64,000 bases of DNA, taken from positions 60,679 through 124,678 of the forward strand of contig JACKOY010000011.1 in NCBI GenBank assembly GCA_024233935.1. The letters are read 5' to 3'. The translations under genes were made by a program, and so were the position numbers. Positions within the stretch are counted from its first letter, which is position 1. Each line of letters starts with the position of its first letter. The notes under the pieces are model-generated. The model searched no databases. It was not told the origin of the DNA and saw only the letters and a list, made by a program, of their open reading frames with translations. This stretch comes from Spirochaetales bacterium (GTDB lineage Bacteria; Spirochaetota; Leptospiria; Leptospirales; Leptonemataceae). Below are positions 19,508 through 27,618 of this stretch, piece by piece.

Positions 19508-19617
19508 GAAGCGCTCCTGAAACAACGGACATCTAAAGCCACACAAAAATTTCGACGAATTGGCTTGCCGGTTTGCCCGAAACAGATCATTCGTTGATAA
19601 GCTGGCAAAAACCGACC

Positions 19618-20196
19618 ATGCCGTCATCTACGAAAAAAATCCTGGTAAGCGGCTTTGGCGCCTTCGCCGACGTTGTCACAAACCCCTCCAGCGCTCTTCT
19701 GCCGGAGCTGGAACGCCTGCTTGCTGCCGGTGAGCCCGAGTACCGCTGGGAGTTTTTGTCTGAACTTCCCGTGCGTCCCGATGTCTTTGCCACGACGGTT
19801 TCGGTCCGCAATTGGGACGTGTATTTTGCTCTGGGGGTGGACCGCAAGGCCACCGGTCCGCGCCTGGAGCTTTACGCACGGAACCGCTATTGCTCTTCGG
19901 ACGCCGGGATTCAGGATTTGCTGGAGAAAGGAAGCGCGCCAGACCGCCTGCGCAAGAACACCTGGCTTGAAGAAAGTCTTCGGGATCTCACCGACCTCGA
20001 AATCGGCGATGAAAAAAGCTGCGGCGTTTACGTCTGCAATGCAACCTACTATCTGGCCCTCGCCCAGGAGCGGCCGGTCTTTTTCATTCACATCCCCCCG
20101 GTGCCTCCGGAAAAAAACAGCACGATGGCGCAGCAGCTCGCTTTCCCCATGCGCCTGCTTGCGAGTCGCGCGCTCGAAAGAGCAAGACCGCGGTGA
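19618..20196 (+). CDS. pcp: Pyroglutamyl-peptidase I family protein
   Basis: A 192-residue peptidase family C15 protein that would remove N-terminal pyroglutamate. The start MPSSTKKILVSGFGAF fits the family opening, which is typically a VTGFGPF-like strand. NPSSALLPEL, the nucleophile region CGVYVCNATYY and the catalytic His in FIHIPPVPPE are all recognisable. The glycine-rich segment before the catalytic Glu is altered (GVDRKATGPRLEL), so sequence identity to classical Pcp is modest. Its last codons overlap the GIY-YIG gene by four bases. Confidence 0.78.
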   Translation: MPSSTKKILVSGFGAFADVVTNPSSALLPELERLLAAGEPEYRWEFLSELPVRPDVFATTVSVRNWDVYFALGVDRKATGPRLELYARNRYCSSDAGIQDLLEKGSAPDRLRKNTWLEESLRDLTDLEIGDEKSCGVYVCNATYYLALAQERPVFFIHIPPVPPEKNSTMAQQLAFPMRLLASRALERARPR

Positions 20197-20459
20197 AGAG
20201 CTGGTTGATCTACATTGTGCGGGCTCGCTCCGGCGCTCTCTATACGGGCATCAGCACCGATCCCCTGCGGCGCTTCACAGAACATCGCTCCGGTCGGGCC
20301 GGAGCGCGCTTCTTTCGCATGGACCCGCCCGAAAGCATCGTCTATCTGGAGGCCGCGCCGGACCACGGGCACGCTCTGCGACGCGAACATGAAATCAAAC
20401 GCATGTCCCGCAGGGAACGGCTGGCCCTCGTACAAAGCCTGCAGGCGGGCGCCTCGTAA
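20193..20459 (+). CDS. GIY-YIG domain protein (YhbQ/UPF0213 type)
   Basis: An 88-residue single-domain protein beginning with GTG inside the pcp stop. The GIY-YIG core is seen as WLIYIVRARSG, then LYTGISTDPLRRFTEH, with a further Glu in EAAPDHGHALRREHEIKRMS. It matches the YhbQ family of small putative nucleases. Their cellular role is poorly known. The overlap of start and stop implies translation coupled to pcp. Confidence 0.88.
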   Translation: MKSWLIYIVRARSGALYTGISTDPLRRFTEHRSGRAGARFFRMDPPESIVYLEAAPDHGHALRREHEIKRMSRRERLALVQSLQAGAS

Positions 20460-20460
20460 A

Positions 20461-21477
20461 TCAGTTGAGACGGAGTCGAATCCGAAGCGGCAGGTGGTCG
20501 GAATAGCCGGACCGATTTTGAAAGCGGGCCGGCGCGTCGCCCTCGATCATGTCCCCGAAGGGTAGAAAGAGTCCGCAGTCCACCAATCCGAGCGCGCCGT
20601 CCGCATGGTTGAACACACCGGGGGAGATCAGAATGTGGTCGAGCATGAACCACTCTCCGCGATACACATAACTCCCGGGCTCATCGGCGATGCAATGACG
20701 CAGGAGATCGTCTCCGGATTCTCCGTCGGGCGAGGCAAGCAGACGCAACGAAACATCGCGAGCCGTATCGTTAAAGTCACCCAGCACCAGCAGCTTCAGT
20801 TCGGGGTAATCCCGGAGAAGCGCCTCGACGATCCGGGCCAGAGTCCGGGCCTCGCGCACCCGCAGAGCCCGGGTCGCATCTTCGCCTCCGCGACGGGATT
20901 TCCAGTGCACGACAAAAACGACCAGCTTTTCTCCCCGAATCAGAAACGTGCCCTGCAGAGCCGGCCGACCACCAGGACGCAGCTCGAAGGACTGCATATC
21001 CAGGACCGGCCACCGGGAAAGCAGGGCCACTTCTGTGCGGGTCGGCCACGGCTCATAGTGCACCGAATACTGGCTCCCATCGGTCAGGCGGTCCCGCAGA
21101 TCGTTGAGCACGTTTTCATTTTCTATTTCAGAAAGCGCGATGATGTCCGGTGGGCCCGCCGCATTCAGTACCCTCGCCAGCGCGGCCAGTTTGGCGTCGT
21201 AGTCGTCGCCGCTCCAGCGTGCCCGCAATTCGTCGTCGTGTTCGTGCTCGTCGTCGACGGCATCAAACAGGTTCTCTACGTTCCAGCTCAGCACGCTCAG
21301 GTGATCAGGTGGGGCTTCGCCATTGAAGCAGGCCACCAGCAGGAACAATAGGCCGGCGGCCAGGGTGCCCACGCCCGGGGCGCGCCGGAGCCAGGTAGTT
21401 CTTCTTTTGTGAAGGAGACCGCGCTCCTTTGGTTGCGCTACAGGACGGCCCCGGGCGCATTGATCCGGGTCCACCAT
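20461..21477 (-). CDS. Endonuclease/exonuclease/phosphatase-fold lipoprotein
   Basis: A 338-residue exported protein. The signal RRAPGVGTLAAGLLFLLVAC has a clear lipobox, and the mature enzyme has the EEP superfamily motifs in order: LSWNVENLFD, ALSEIENENVL, FVVHWKSRRG, LLVLGDFND and YSDHLPLRI. These are the metal-binding Asn, Glu, Asp/Asn and final Asp-His pair. Substrates could be nucleic acids or phosphoesters outside the cytoplasm. The ATG at 21477 leaves an unusually long n-region of about 35 residues; the only downstream alternative is the GTG at 21372. This ATG lies in the same CATG as the start of the divergent gene. Confidence 0.8.
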   Translation of the reverse strand: MVDPDQCARGRPVAQPKERGLLHKRRTTWLRRAPGVGTLAAGLLFLLVACFNGEAPPDHLSVLSWNVENLFDAVDDEHEHDDELRARWSGDDYDAKLAALARVLNAAGPPDIIALSEIENENVLNDLRDRLTDGSQYSVHYEPWPTRTEVALLSRWPVLDMQSFELRPGGRPALQGTFLIRGEKLVVFVVHWKSRRGGEDATRALRVREARTLARIVEALLRDYPELKLLVLGDFNDTARDVSLRLLASPDGESGDDLLRHCIADEPGSYVYRGEWFMLDHILISPGVFNHADGALGLVDCGLFLPFGDMIEGDAPARFQNRSGYSDHLPLRIRLRLN

Positions 21478-21688
21478 GCAACCAATGAACGAAGAAAGCC
21501 ACGGCAGTCCGGACGCCCGGGGCGCCTTCTGGAAACGCCGCAACATCGTGCTCGCCTTTGTGCTGATTACTGCGGCCATGATTGCGCTCAATGTTTTTGT
21601 CAGCCGTTACCAGCGCGCCAACAACCCGACTTTCCCGCTCCCACCCACGCATTCCGGTCCGGTCCAACCCGATGCGAGCATTCCTTGA
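21476..21688 (+). CDS. Small single-pass membrane protein
   Basis: A 70-residue protein with a basic stretch (FWKRRN), one membrane helix (NIVLAFVLITAAMIALNVFV) and a proline-rich tail. Its end overlaps the purK start by 17 bases, so it may be translated with purK. It has no recognised domain. The position directly ahead of purK suggests a real gene, but it could also be a leader frame. Confidence 0.5.
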   Translation: MQPMNEESHGSPDARGAFWKRRNIVLAFVLITAAMIALNVFVSRYQRANNPTFPLPPTHSGPVQPDASIP

Positions 21689-22841
21689 TCCGGACTTCCA
21701 CCCGGGCCTTCTGGGGGGCGGGCAGCTGGGCCGCATGTTACTGGCCGCCGGGTTTCGATTTCAACAGCGTTTTTCCGTGCTGGATCCCGACCCGCGCGCC
21801 CCGTGCTTCGATCTATGCCCTCCCGGTCAGTTCCTGCAGGGCGCGCTCACCGATCACGACCGTGTTTGCTCCTTTGCAGAAAACCTCGATCTGCTGACCG
21901 TTGAGATCGAGAACGTAAGCACGTCCGCACTCAGAGCGCTACGCGACAGGGGCGTGGTGGTCAGACCGGCGCCCGAAGTGATTGAACTGGTTCAGGACAA
22001 GCTGGTTCAGAAGCGTTTCCTGCGCGAACGGGGTTTCCCGACGGCGGACTTCGTGCCGGTGGACCGCGCCAACGATCTGGTCGGACTGCGGGATCGCCTG
22101 CCGGGGGTTCTGAAACTGCGGCGGGCAGGTTATGATGGGCGCGGCGTGCGCGTGCTGAAGAGCGAAGCCGATTTTGACCAGGCCTTCGAGCAACCGGCCC
22201 TGCTTGAGCACCTTGTTCCTTTTGAGCGAGAGATCGCTGTATTGGTTTCTCGGAACGCCAGCGGAGAGATCGCCTGCTACGATGCGGTCGAAATGGAGTT
22301 TCATCCGGAACAGAATCTAGTCGAGCTACTGTTTGCACCGGCCCGGCTATCGGACACACTTCAGAAACGGGCCCGGGAACTCGCCTGCGATCTGGCGAAC
22401 ACTCTGGGGATCGAAGGCCTGCTGGCGGTTGAGATGTTTGTGCATGAAGAACGGCTCCTGATAAATGAAATTGCGCCCAGGCCGCACAACAGTGGGCACC
22501 ACACCATCGAAGCCTGTGTCACATCGCAATTTGAACAACACCTGCGTGCGATCCTGAATCTGCCGCCAGGAGATCCGCGTCTTGTGCAACCGGCCGTGAT
22601 GATCAACCTGCTGGGTGAATCCGGATCAGCCGCGAGCTTTGAAGCGAAAACCGCGCAGGTGAGAAAACTCCTTGCCAGGCCCGGCGTGCACTTACACCTC
22701 TATGGCAAGCGGGAGAGCCGCCCGTTTCGCAAGATGGGCCACATCACGGTAACCGACGCGAACCTGGAACAGGCCCTCAAAACCGCACGCGAAATTCGTA
22801 GACAAATCGGCAACGGAATATCCGCCACAGGTCCGGGATGA
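21672..22841 (+). CDS. purK: N5-carboxyaminoimidazole ribonucleotide synthase
   Basis: An ATP-grasp enzyme that makes N5-CAIR from AIR, bicarbonate and ATP in purine synthesis. The ATG at 21672 gives 389 residues, close to the usual length, and puts the PurK opening GLLGGGQLGRML near residue 13. VEIENV, the Lys-containing VLKLRRAGYDGRGV loop, and the C-terminal INEIAPRPHNSGH motif are all diagnostic. Longer starts at 21582 overlap the small membrane gene. It overlaps purE by four bases (ATGA), so the PurK product is handed to PurE from one transcript. Confidence 0.96.
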   Translation: MRAFLDPDFHPGLLGGGQLGRMLLAAGFRFQQRFSVLDPDPRAPCFDLCPPGQFLQGALTDHDRVCSFAENLDLLTVEIENVSTSALRALRDRGVVVRPAPEVIELVQDKLVQKRFLRERGFPTADFVPVDRANDLVGLRDRLPGVLKLRRAGYDGRGVRVLKSEADFDQAFEQPALLEHLVPFEREIAVLVSRNASGEIACYDAVEMEFHPEQNLVELLFAPARLSDTLQKRARELACDLANTLGIEGLLAVEMFVHEERLLINEIAPRPHNSGHHTIEACVTSQFEQHLRAILNLPPGDPRLVQPAVMINLLGESGSAASFEAKTAQVRKLLARPGVHLHLYGKRESRPFRKMGHITVTDANLEQALKTAREIRRQIGNGISATGPG

Positions 22842-23338
22842 AAAAAACACCGCAGGTATCCATTATCATGGGCAGCGATTCCGACCTGCCCGTCATGGCG
22901 GCCGCAGCCGAAGTATTGAGCGGCTTCGAAATAGAAAGCGAAACGCGCATTGTGTCGGCACACCGAACCCCGGACCGCATGTTCCAGTTCGCGCGCGATG
23001 CGGCCGGACGGGGCGTTCGGGTCATCATCGCCGGTGCGGGGGGCGCGGCCCATCTACCGGGCATGGTCGCTTCACTGACGCCCCTGCCTGTGATTGGTGT
23101 GCCGGTAAAGTCCAGCAACTCCATCGATGGTTGGGATTCCATTCTCAGCATCTTACAGATGCCTTCCGGCATTCCGGTGGCTACCGTTGCACTGAACCAG
23201 GCCCGCAACGCCGGCCTTCTGGCGGCGCGCATTCTGGGAGCGGGACAACCGGAGATCCTGAAGCGCGTCCAGGCTCAGATGGATCAGCAGCGCGACTCCG
23301 TGCTGGAAAAGGCACGTAACCTCGAAGACGGGAAGTAA
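22838..23338 (+). CDS. purE: N5-CAIR mutase (PurE class I)
   Basis: Converts N5-CAIR to CAIR. At 166 residues it has the normal class I length. Signatures are IIMGSDSDLPVM (phosphate loop), IVSAHRTPDRM with the catalytic His, and the IAGAGGAAHLPGMVAS loop. Because PurK is present next door, this is the bacterial two-step route, not the PurE class II AIR carboxylase. The 3' end lies three bases from the end of the convergent membrane protein gene. Confidence 0.96.
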   Translation: MKKTPQVSIIMGSDSDLPVMAAAAEVLSGFEIESETRIVSAHRTPDRMFQFARDAAGRGVRVIIAGAGGAAHLPGMVASLTPLPVIGVPVKSSNSIDGWDSILSILQMPSGIPVATVALNQARNAGLLAARILGAGQPEILKRVQAQMDQQRDSVLEKARNLEDGK

Positions 23339-23341
23339 AAC

Positions 23342-23854
23342 TTAACCGGTACGCTTGAAGCGCCAGCGCTGGGCCAGATAATCCAGGTAGGCATGCACTG
23401 CCGGAAGCGCTCCCGGATTCTGCACGCGAATTTCAAGAACAGCGGCATCGTTTTTCTGGTACACACGATAACGCAGGGTGTCCCGAACGCGGACCATGCC
23501 GGCGTACTCTTCGGTGGTGGTCATGCCCGGAATGTTTACCATTTCGAATCGACCGCTCTTAAAACGCCGCGACAGAATCTCCAAATCGTGCGTGTAGGCG
23601 GTCAGCTGGTCCTCGGCACTGATGTCCGGCCTTTCCTGAACCTGGTATTCAATGTTGCCACCGGTGGCCGTCTTCTCGAAAAGCCGCTCGTGCTCCAGAG
23701 ACTCGTCCAGCTCCCGCATGGCTTCCTGCATACGCGGCACAACGAGATATAACGCGGTTGCTCCAACCAGCGTAATGGCCGTCGCGATCAGAGCGTAACG
23801 TAGTTCGAGCAAGGCCTGCTTTCGGGCGGGATTGTCGGTAAGTTCGGAAGGCAT
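23342..23854 (-). CDS. Single-pass membrane protein of unknown function
   Basis: A 170-residue protein with a charged N-terminus, one membrane helix (YALIATAITLVGATALYLVV, about 20-39), then a helical, probably coiled-coil stretch (MQEAMRELDESLEHERLFEK). A C-terminal alpha/beta domain of about 90 residues follows and would lie outside the membrane. No family was recognised. It is the last of three tightly spaced minus-strand genes (zinc-ribbon protein, lipoprotein, this gene) and may work with the lipoprotein at the envelope. Confidence 0.65.
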   Translation of the reverse strand: MPSELTDNPARKQALLELRYALIATAITLVGATALYLVVPRMQEAMRELDESLEHERLFEKTATGGNIEYQVQERPDISAEDQLTAYTHDLEILSRRFKSGRFEMVNIPGMTTTEEYAGMVRVRDTLRYRVYQKNDAAVLEIRVQNPGALPAVHAYLDYLAQRWRFKRTG

Positions 23855-23887
23855 GGCACAGTCAGAGCAACGCTGCGATGGGCAGTG

Positions 23888-24982
23888 TCACTTCTTTTTT
23901 GGACCGGAGTCCACGGGCACGGGAAGATCACAAAGCCAGCCGTAGCGCTCTACGCTGCCCGCCACGGCATCAAAGCCCTCGGTCCCGGAAAAACCCAATC
24001 GGCGCGCGGCTGCGAAGTAGGCGAGAGCCGCGGCCGGCAACGCCTCACAGGCGGCATGATCGTGGCCCTGAATACGCGCGTACACACCCAAAAGATCCAG
24101 GCGCACGGCCCAGTAATCCACGCAGGAGCCGCAGCCGCCGTCGCGTTCCATCCGGGCCGCAAGTCCCATCGGGTCGGAGCCCACAGAAGCGCCATCGTGG
24201 GCCAGAGCGCTGGCAGACCACGCCGGTGGCGCCGCAAAAACCAGAGCAAACAGGGCGGCCGTGAGTTCCTGCCCGGGATCGGACTCATTCCAGAGCGAAA
24301 CATAGGCGCCGCGCCCCTCCATGGCTGTGCGGCCCGGGGCCGGATGGGTGTTCCAGCGTAGATTTCCGTCCGGAGAACGCACGCCCGCAATGGCCGAAGG
24401 ATCGTCGGGCCAGATGGCCGCGTTCGTCAGCACGAGGTCGTAACGCGACTGTTCTTCCAAATAGACGGACCAGGAGCTCTCAACGGCGCTGGGACGAGAA
24501 ACCAGATCGGGCAGGCCCTCCCGCTCCAGAAAACGGTCGAGCCGTTGTAGTTCTTGATCGACCCCGGCTACCGGCCGACCCGCCTCCAGCAAAATCTCGC
24601 GATTGCGGGCACGGAAGGCCGTGCCGGGCACAATCAGCGGACCCCGCTCCGGAGCATGCACGCCCGGCTGGGTTGCAGTACGTTGCATGAGAAAGGGTGC
24701 GTCCTGGGGTTGATCGAACACGGCACGCAAAACTACACCAGGAAGGAGTTGCTCCAGACGCTGGCTGCTGGCCTGAAAAAGACCTCTGGCCGTTTGAGCA
24801 TCAACGGCGTTGTAGTCCCGATCCAGAAGCACCGCCGCATTCAGCGTCCATACCAGTCGATGGTCGGGTTCCGAAAACTCAAGACCGCGCGCGGGCAGCT
24901 GGTACGCCCGCTGCCCGCAACCCATCCACACCAGACCCAGCAAAAGACAGCTGCCGACGCTCCGGCGCGCGCACAATTTCAA
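23888..24982 (-). CDS. Putative lipoprotein of unknown function
   Basis: A 364-residue protein from a TTG start with a GGGGGAG site inside the preceding gene. The signal MKLCARRSVGSCLLLGLVWM ends in a lipobox (WMGC), so it should be lipidated at Cys22. The mature part has no domain I can name. It contains an ERDGGCGSCVDYWAVRLDLL segment, with two close cysteines, near residue 275. The start lies six bases after the stop of the small zinc-ribbon gene and the stop is 33 bases before the next gene, a clear operon. Confidence 0.7.
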   Translation of the reverse strand: MKLCARRSVGSCLLLGLVWMGCGQRAYQLPARGLEFSEPDHRLVWTLNAAVLLDRDYNAVDAQTARGLFQASSQRLEQLLPGVVLRAVFDQPQDAPFLMQRTATQPGVHAPERGPLIVPGTAFRARNREILLEAGRPVAGVDQELQRLDRFLEREGLPDLVSRPSAVESSWSVYLEEQSRYDLVLTNAAIWPDDPSAIAGVRSPDGNLRWNTHPAPGRTAMEGRGAYVSLWNESDPGQELTAALFALVFAAPPAWSASALAHDGASVGSDPMGLAARMERDGGCGSCVDYWAVRLDLLGVYARIQGHDHAACEALPAAALAYFAAARRLGFSGTEGFDAVAGSVERYGWLCDLPVPVDSGPKKK

Positions 24983-24988
24983 ACCGTG

Positions 24989-25168
24989 CTACTCCCCCGG
25001 GGGATCTCCGGCGGCTCCGGAACGAAAATGATCAATGACACGCACTAATTTCTGGAATGACTGCACAAGGCATTTCTTGCAGGTCTGCTGCTGGTAGAGC
25101 TGCCGAACCTGCTCGCCGCACACGCGGCACTTCATTTGATCCACTATCTCTGCATCTGTGTTCCCCAT
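24989..25168 (-). CDS. Small zinc-ribbon-like protein
   Basis: About 59 residues with two CxxC pairs (MKCRVCGEQV and TCKKC, 14 residues between the pairs) that would bind one zinc ion. The frame is open up to an ATG at 25294, but the extra codons are AT-rich and unlike the rest, so I choose the ATG at 25168 with an AAGGG site about nine bases upstream. The ATG at 25186 is an alternative. It begins the three-gene envelope operon and may be a regulator or a small adaptor; its function is unknown. Confidence 0.55.
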   Translation of the reverse strand: MGNTDAEIVDQMKCRVCGEQVRQLYQQQTCKKCLVQSFQKLVRVIDHFRSGAAGDPPGE

Positions 25169-25316
25169 CAGAGCAAAACCCTTCATCTGCACCCGCTCAA
25201 CCGCTCTTTGAATTGTGTAAGATTCCTGCCCGCTGTGAAGAAAGGCCACATCGGATTGCGTCTTCAACTGTACGCTTGTACTCAAACTCATCATCAGCTA
25301 TATAAGATTTATCTTT

Positions 25317-25525
25317 TTTTCCACAGCGGTGGATAATTTTCAGGAACATTAGAAGCCGGGCTTCGGTTCCTGTCTTTTCTGGTCCCGCACGGGATGGCGA
25401 AGGAAAATCCATCGTGACGAACAGTCAAAACAAAATCCCCAGGATGGAACACTTTTGAAATTTTTTTGGTTCAAGTCCGTCACAGTCCGGTTGCACAGTT
25501 ATTCAGCACCGCTTCTTTATCCACA
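25317..25525. promoter_or_regulatory. Cluster of DnaA-box-like sites in AT-rich intergenic region
   Basis: Between the zinc-ribbon gene and gcvT lies about 430 bases of AT-rich sequence. It holds one perfect DnaA box (TTATCCACA at 25517-25525), one variant TTTTCCACA at 25317-25325 and one inverted eight-of-nine match (GTGGATAA, 25329-25336). T-rich runs occur near 25313-25320, 25461-25468 and 25571-25577. This could be an origin, a DnaA-controlled promoter for gcvT, or chance. No dnaA, dnaN or parA gene is in the window. Confidence 0.35.
25341..25372 (+). terminator. Two-tier hairpin followed by T-rich run
   Basis: CAGGAAC (25341-25347) pairs with GTTCCTG (25366-25372), and inside it GAAGC pairs with GCTTC around a CGG loop. 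TCTTTTCT follows. It looks like an intrinsic terminator on the plus strand, but no plus-strand gene ends here, so it may be part of an untranslated leader or attenuator ahead of gcvT. Confidence 0.35.
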
Positions 25526-25597
25526 CCCCGTTGTGAAATCCGCCTGGAAAGGGTGTGATTTCTTTTTTGATCGCGCCGTGTTTTTTTATTTCATCAA

Positions 25598-26728
25598 ATG
25601 GGCGCTTTCAAAAATGGACCGATGGTGACCCGACGCACTCCGCTCTACGATCTGCACAGAGACCTGGGTGCACGTATGGTTCCGTTTGCCGGCTACGAAA
25701 TGCCGGTCCAGTACACTTCAATAATAGAAGAACATCACGCCGTACGCAACCATGCTGGCCTGTTTGACGTAAGTCACATGGGAGAAATCGTCGTTTCTGG
25801 CGCTGATTCTGCCCGTTTTCTGGATTCTGTCACATGCAACGAGGTGGCCGCACTCGAACCGGGACGCGTGCAGTACAATGCTGTGACCAATAATGGCGGA
25901 GGCCTCGTAGACGATATCACGATTTACTGTCTTTCAGCCACAGAATTCTTTGTCGTGGCCAACGCTTCGAACCATGAGGCGGTCACAAAGCACTTTCTCG
26001 AAAACAAAGCCAGCTACGAAGTCGATATCACGAATCGCAGCGAGGATTGGCATCAGCTGGCTCTGCAGGGACCGAAGTCGGCAGAAGTCCTGAAACAGGC
26101 CACCGGTCTCGACTGCGAACATCTACAATACTTCTCTTTTGAAGATGTGGAGCACGAGGGAGAACGTTTACGCATCAGCCGTACGGGATACACCGGTGAA
26201 GACGGCTTTGAAATCTATTCCGAAATCGAGACCGGCGTGAAACTCTGGAGACGCCTGCTGGCCAACGGCACAGTCGGAATCAAACCCTGCGGTTTGGGCG
26301 CACGGGACACATTACGTCTCGAAGCCCGTTATCCCCTGTATGGTCACGAACTGAACGAGACCTGGACTCCGGTGGAAAGCGGCATCGGATTTATTGTGCG
26401 CGAAAAAAAAGCAGGCTTTCTGGGCAGCGAACGTATCCTTGCCCATAAGCGGTCCGGGGCGCCAGGGCGCGTGGTTGGATTCACGCTGGAAACCGCCGGC
26501 GTACCCCGGGACGGATTTCCCGTTCTGGATGCCAATGGCAAGGCCCTGGGCCAGGTCCTTTCCGGCACGCATTCTCCGACGCTCAAAAAGGGCATTGGAA
26601 CCACCTATGTACCGATCGGAGAAAGCGCCGCCGGCACCTCCCTCAAAATCGAAGTCCGGGGTCGGGCCTTGCCCGCCAGGGTCCTGAGCGGGCCGTTTGT
26701 CCGGGGCTCGGCGGGCAAGGCCACCTGA
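25598..26728 (+). CDS. gcvT: Aminomethyltransferase (glycine cleavage T protein)
   Basis: Transfers the methylene group from aminomethyl-lipoyl-GcvH to tetrahydrofolate and releases ammonia. The sequence shows TPLYDLHRDLGARMVPFAGYEMPVQY in overlapping form at the start, then FDVSHMGEI, NAVTNNGGGLVDDITIY with the folate-binding Asp, and the C-terminal GLGARDTLRLEARYPLYGHE. At 376 residues it is full length. The ATG at 25622 gives a more typical N-terminus (MVTRRTPLYDLH) and may be the real start. Neither start has a strong RBS. No glycine riboswitch was seen upstream. It is followed by gcvH. Confidence 0.95.
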   Translation: MGAFKNGPMVTRRTPLYDLHRDLGARMVPFAGYEMPVQYTSIIEEHHAVRNHAGLFDVSHMGEIVVSGADSARFLDSVTCNEVAALEPGRVQYNAVTNNGGGLVDDITIYCLSATEFFVVANASNHEAVTKHFLENKASYEVDITNRSEDWHQLALQGPKSAEVLKQATGLDCEHLQYFSFEDVEHEGERLRISRTGYTGEDGFEIYSEIETGVKLWRRLLANGTVGIKPCGLGARDTLRLEARYPLYGHELNETWTPVESGIGFIVREKKAGFLGSERILAHKRSGAPGRVVGFTLETAGVPRDGFPVLDANGKALGQVLSGTHSPTLKKGIGTTYVPIGESAAGTSLKIEVRGRALPARVLSGPFVRGSAGKAT

Positions 26729-26833
26729 CAACGGGAACAATGATTTACAGGAGTCCCCGGGCCTACACCCTGGTCCGGGGCCGAGAACCGCCCCGTTTTG
26801 GCGACCTCGAAGCTGACGCCTACAGGAACTCAA

Positions 26834-27223
26834 ATGGCACAGAAGATACCGGCGGATCTGCGTTATACCAAACAACACGAGTGGGCTCGCGTCGAAGGCG
26901 AGCTGCTGGTAGTCGGCATTACCGACTACGCGCAGGAAGCGCTGGGCGATATAGTCTACGTGGATGTGGGCGCCAGCGGAACCGAACTGGACAAAGACGC
27001 CAGTTTTGGTGCCATTGAATCCGTAAAAGCGGCCGAGGACCTGTATGCGCCGGTGGCCGGCACCATCGCCGAAACGAACGAAGAGCTTAAGTCGGCGCCC
27101 GAGAAGATCAACCAGGCCCCGTACGAACACTGGCTTGTAAAACTCAGCGGTTTTGATAAATCCGAGGTGGATGGCCTCCTGGATGCGGCCGCTTACGGCG
27201 CCTACCTGGAGAGCCTGGGCTGA
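26834..27223 (+). CDS. gcvH: Glycine cleavage system H protein
   Basis: The lipoyl carrier that shuttles the aminomethyl group between GcvP, GcvT and the L protein. The ATG at 26834 has an AGGA site and yields 129 residues, the normal size. The opening PADLRYTKQHEW, the EALGDIVYVDVG segment and the lipoylation motif GAIESVKAAEDLYAPV, with the modified Lys, are diagnostic. gcvP, which normally follows, is not downstream here; a small unknown gene and a dehydrogenase follow instead. Confidence 0.95.
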   Translation: MAQKIPADLRYTKQHEWARVEGELLVVGITDYAQEALGDIVYVDVGASGTELDKDASFGAIESVKAAEDLYAPVAGTIAETNEELKSAPEKINQAPYEHWLVKLSGFDKSEVDGLLDAAAYGAYLESLG

Positions 27224-27246
27224 AAAAAGGGACGATTCACGGTGCG

Positions 27247-27268
27247 ATCGGAGCCCGCGCGATCCGAT
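27247..27268 (+). terminator. Weak hairpin after gcvH
   Basis: ATCGGA pairs with TCCGAT around a ten-base loop, followed by the T-rich stretch TATTTACTTT. The position 24 bases past the gcvH stop fits a weak intrinsic terminator. The stem has only six base pairs, so this is tentative. Confidence 0.3.
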
Positions 27269-27318
27269 TATTTACTTTACAGTGCGACGTAAGCTCGCCA
27301 GTCTGAGGTTGACCGGTT

Positions 27319-27600
27319 ATGCAATGGGAAAGAATTCTAAGAGACGCCGTTAACGAGGGCGAAATTCGCGAGTTGCACCTGCGACACGTTCCAACCCTGA
27401 AGACCTGTGAAAACTGGAACGACGTCAAAGAAATCGGGCTGATCAACCACCGAACGAAATACGCGCACTATCACGGTATCATTGTAAAGTACGGCGAACG
27501 TATCTTCTACGTTCCCGAGGAACGCATGCAGGCCCTGGCTCCCTATCGCCAGTGGAAGACCAAGAAATCTCTGAAGGTCACCGAACCCGAAAAGAAGTAA
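27319..27600 (+). CDS. Small conserved-looking protein of unknown function
   Basis: A 93-residue soluble, basic protein. It starts MQWERILRDAVNEGEIRELH and ends in a lysine-rich tail (KTKKSLKVTEPEKK). The central HYHGIIVKYGERIFYVPEER looks like a beta-sheet core. I know no family for it. It lies 18 bases ahead of the zinc dehydrogenase gene with codon use like its neighbours, so I judge it real and co-transcribed. Confidence 0.65.
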   Translation: MQWERILRDAVNEGEIRELHLRHVPTLKTCENWNDVKEIGLINHRTKYAHYHGIIVKYGERIFYVPEERMQALAPYRQWKTKKSLKVTEPEKK

Positions 27601-27618
27601 GTTAGAGGCGGGTTTACT

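Noticed and set aside
25460..25490. tRNA T-arm-like GGTTCAAGTCC
   Set aside because: No acceptor stem, D-arm or anticodon arm fits around it.
25380..25600. Glycine riboswitch ahead of gcvT
   Set aside because: No tandem aptamer-like conserved strings were seen.
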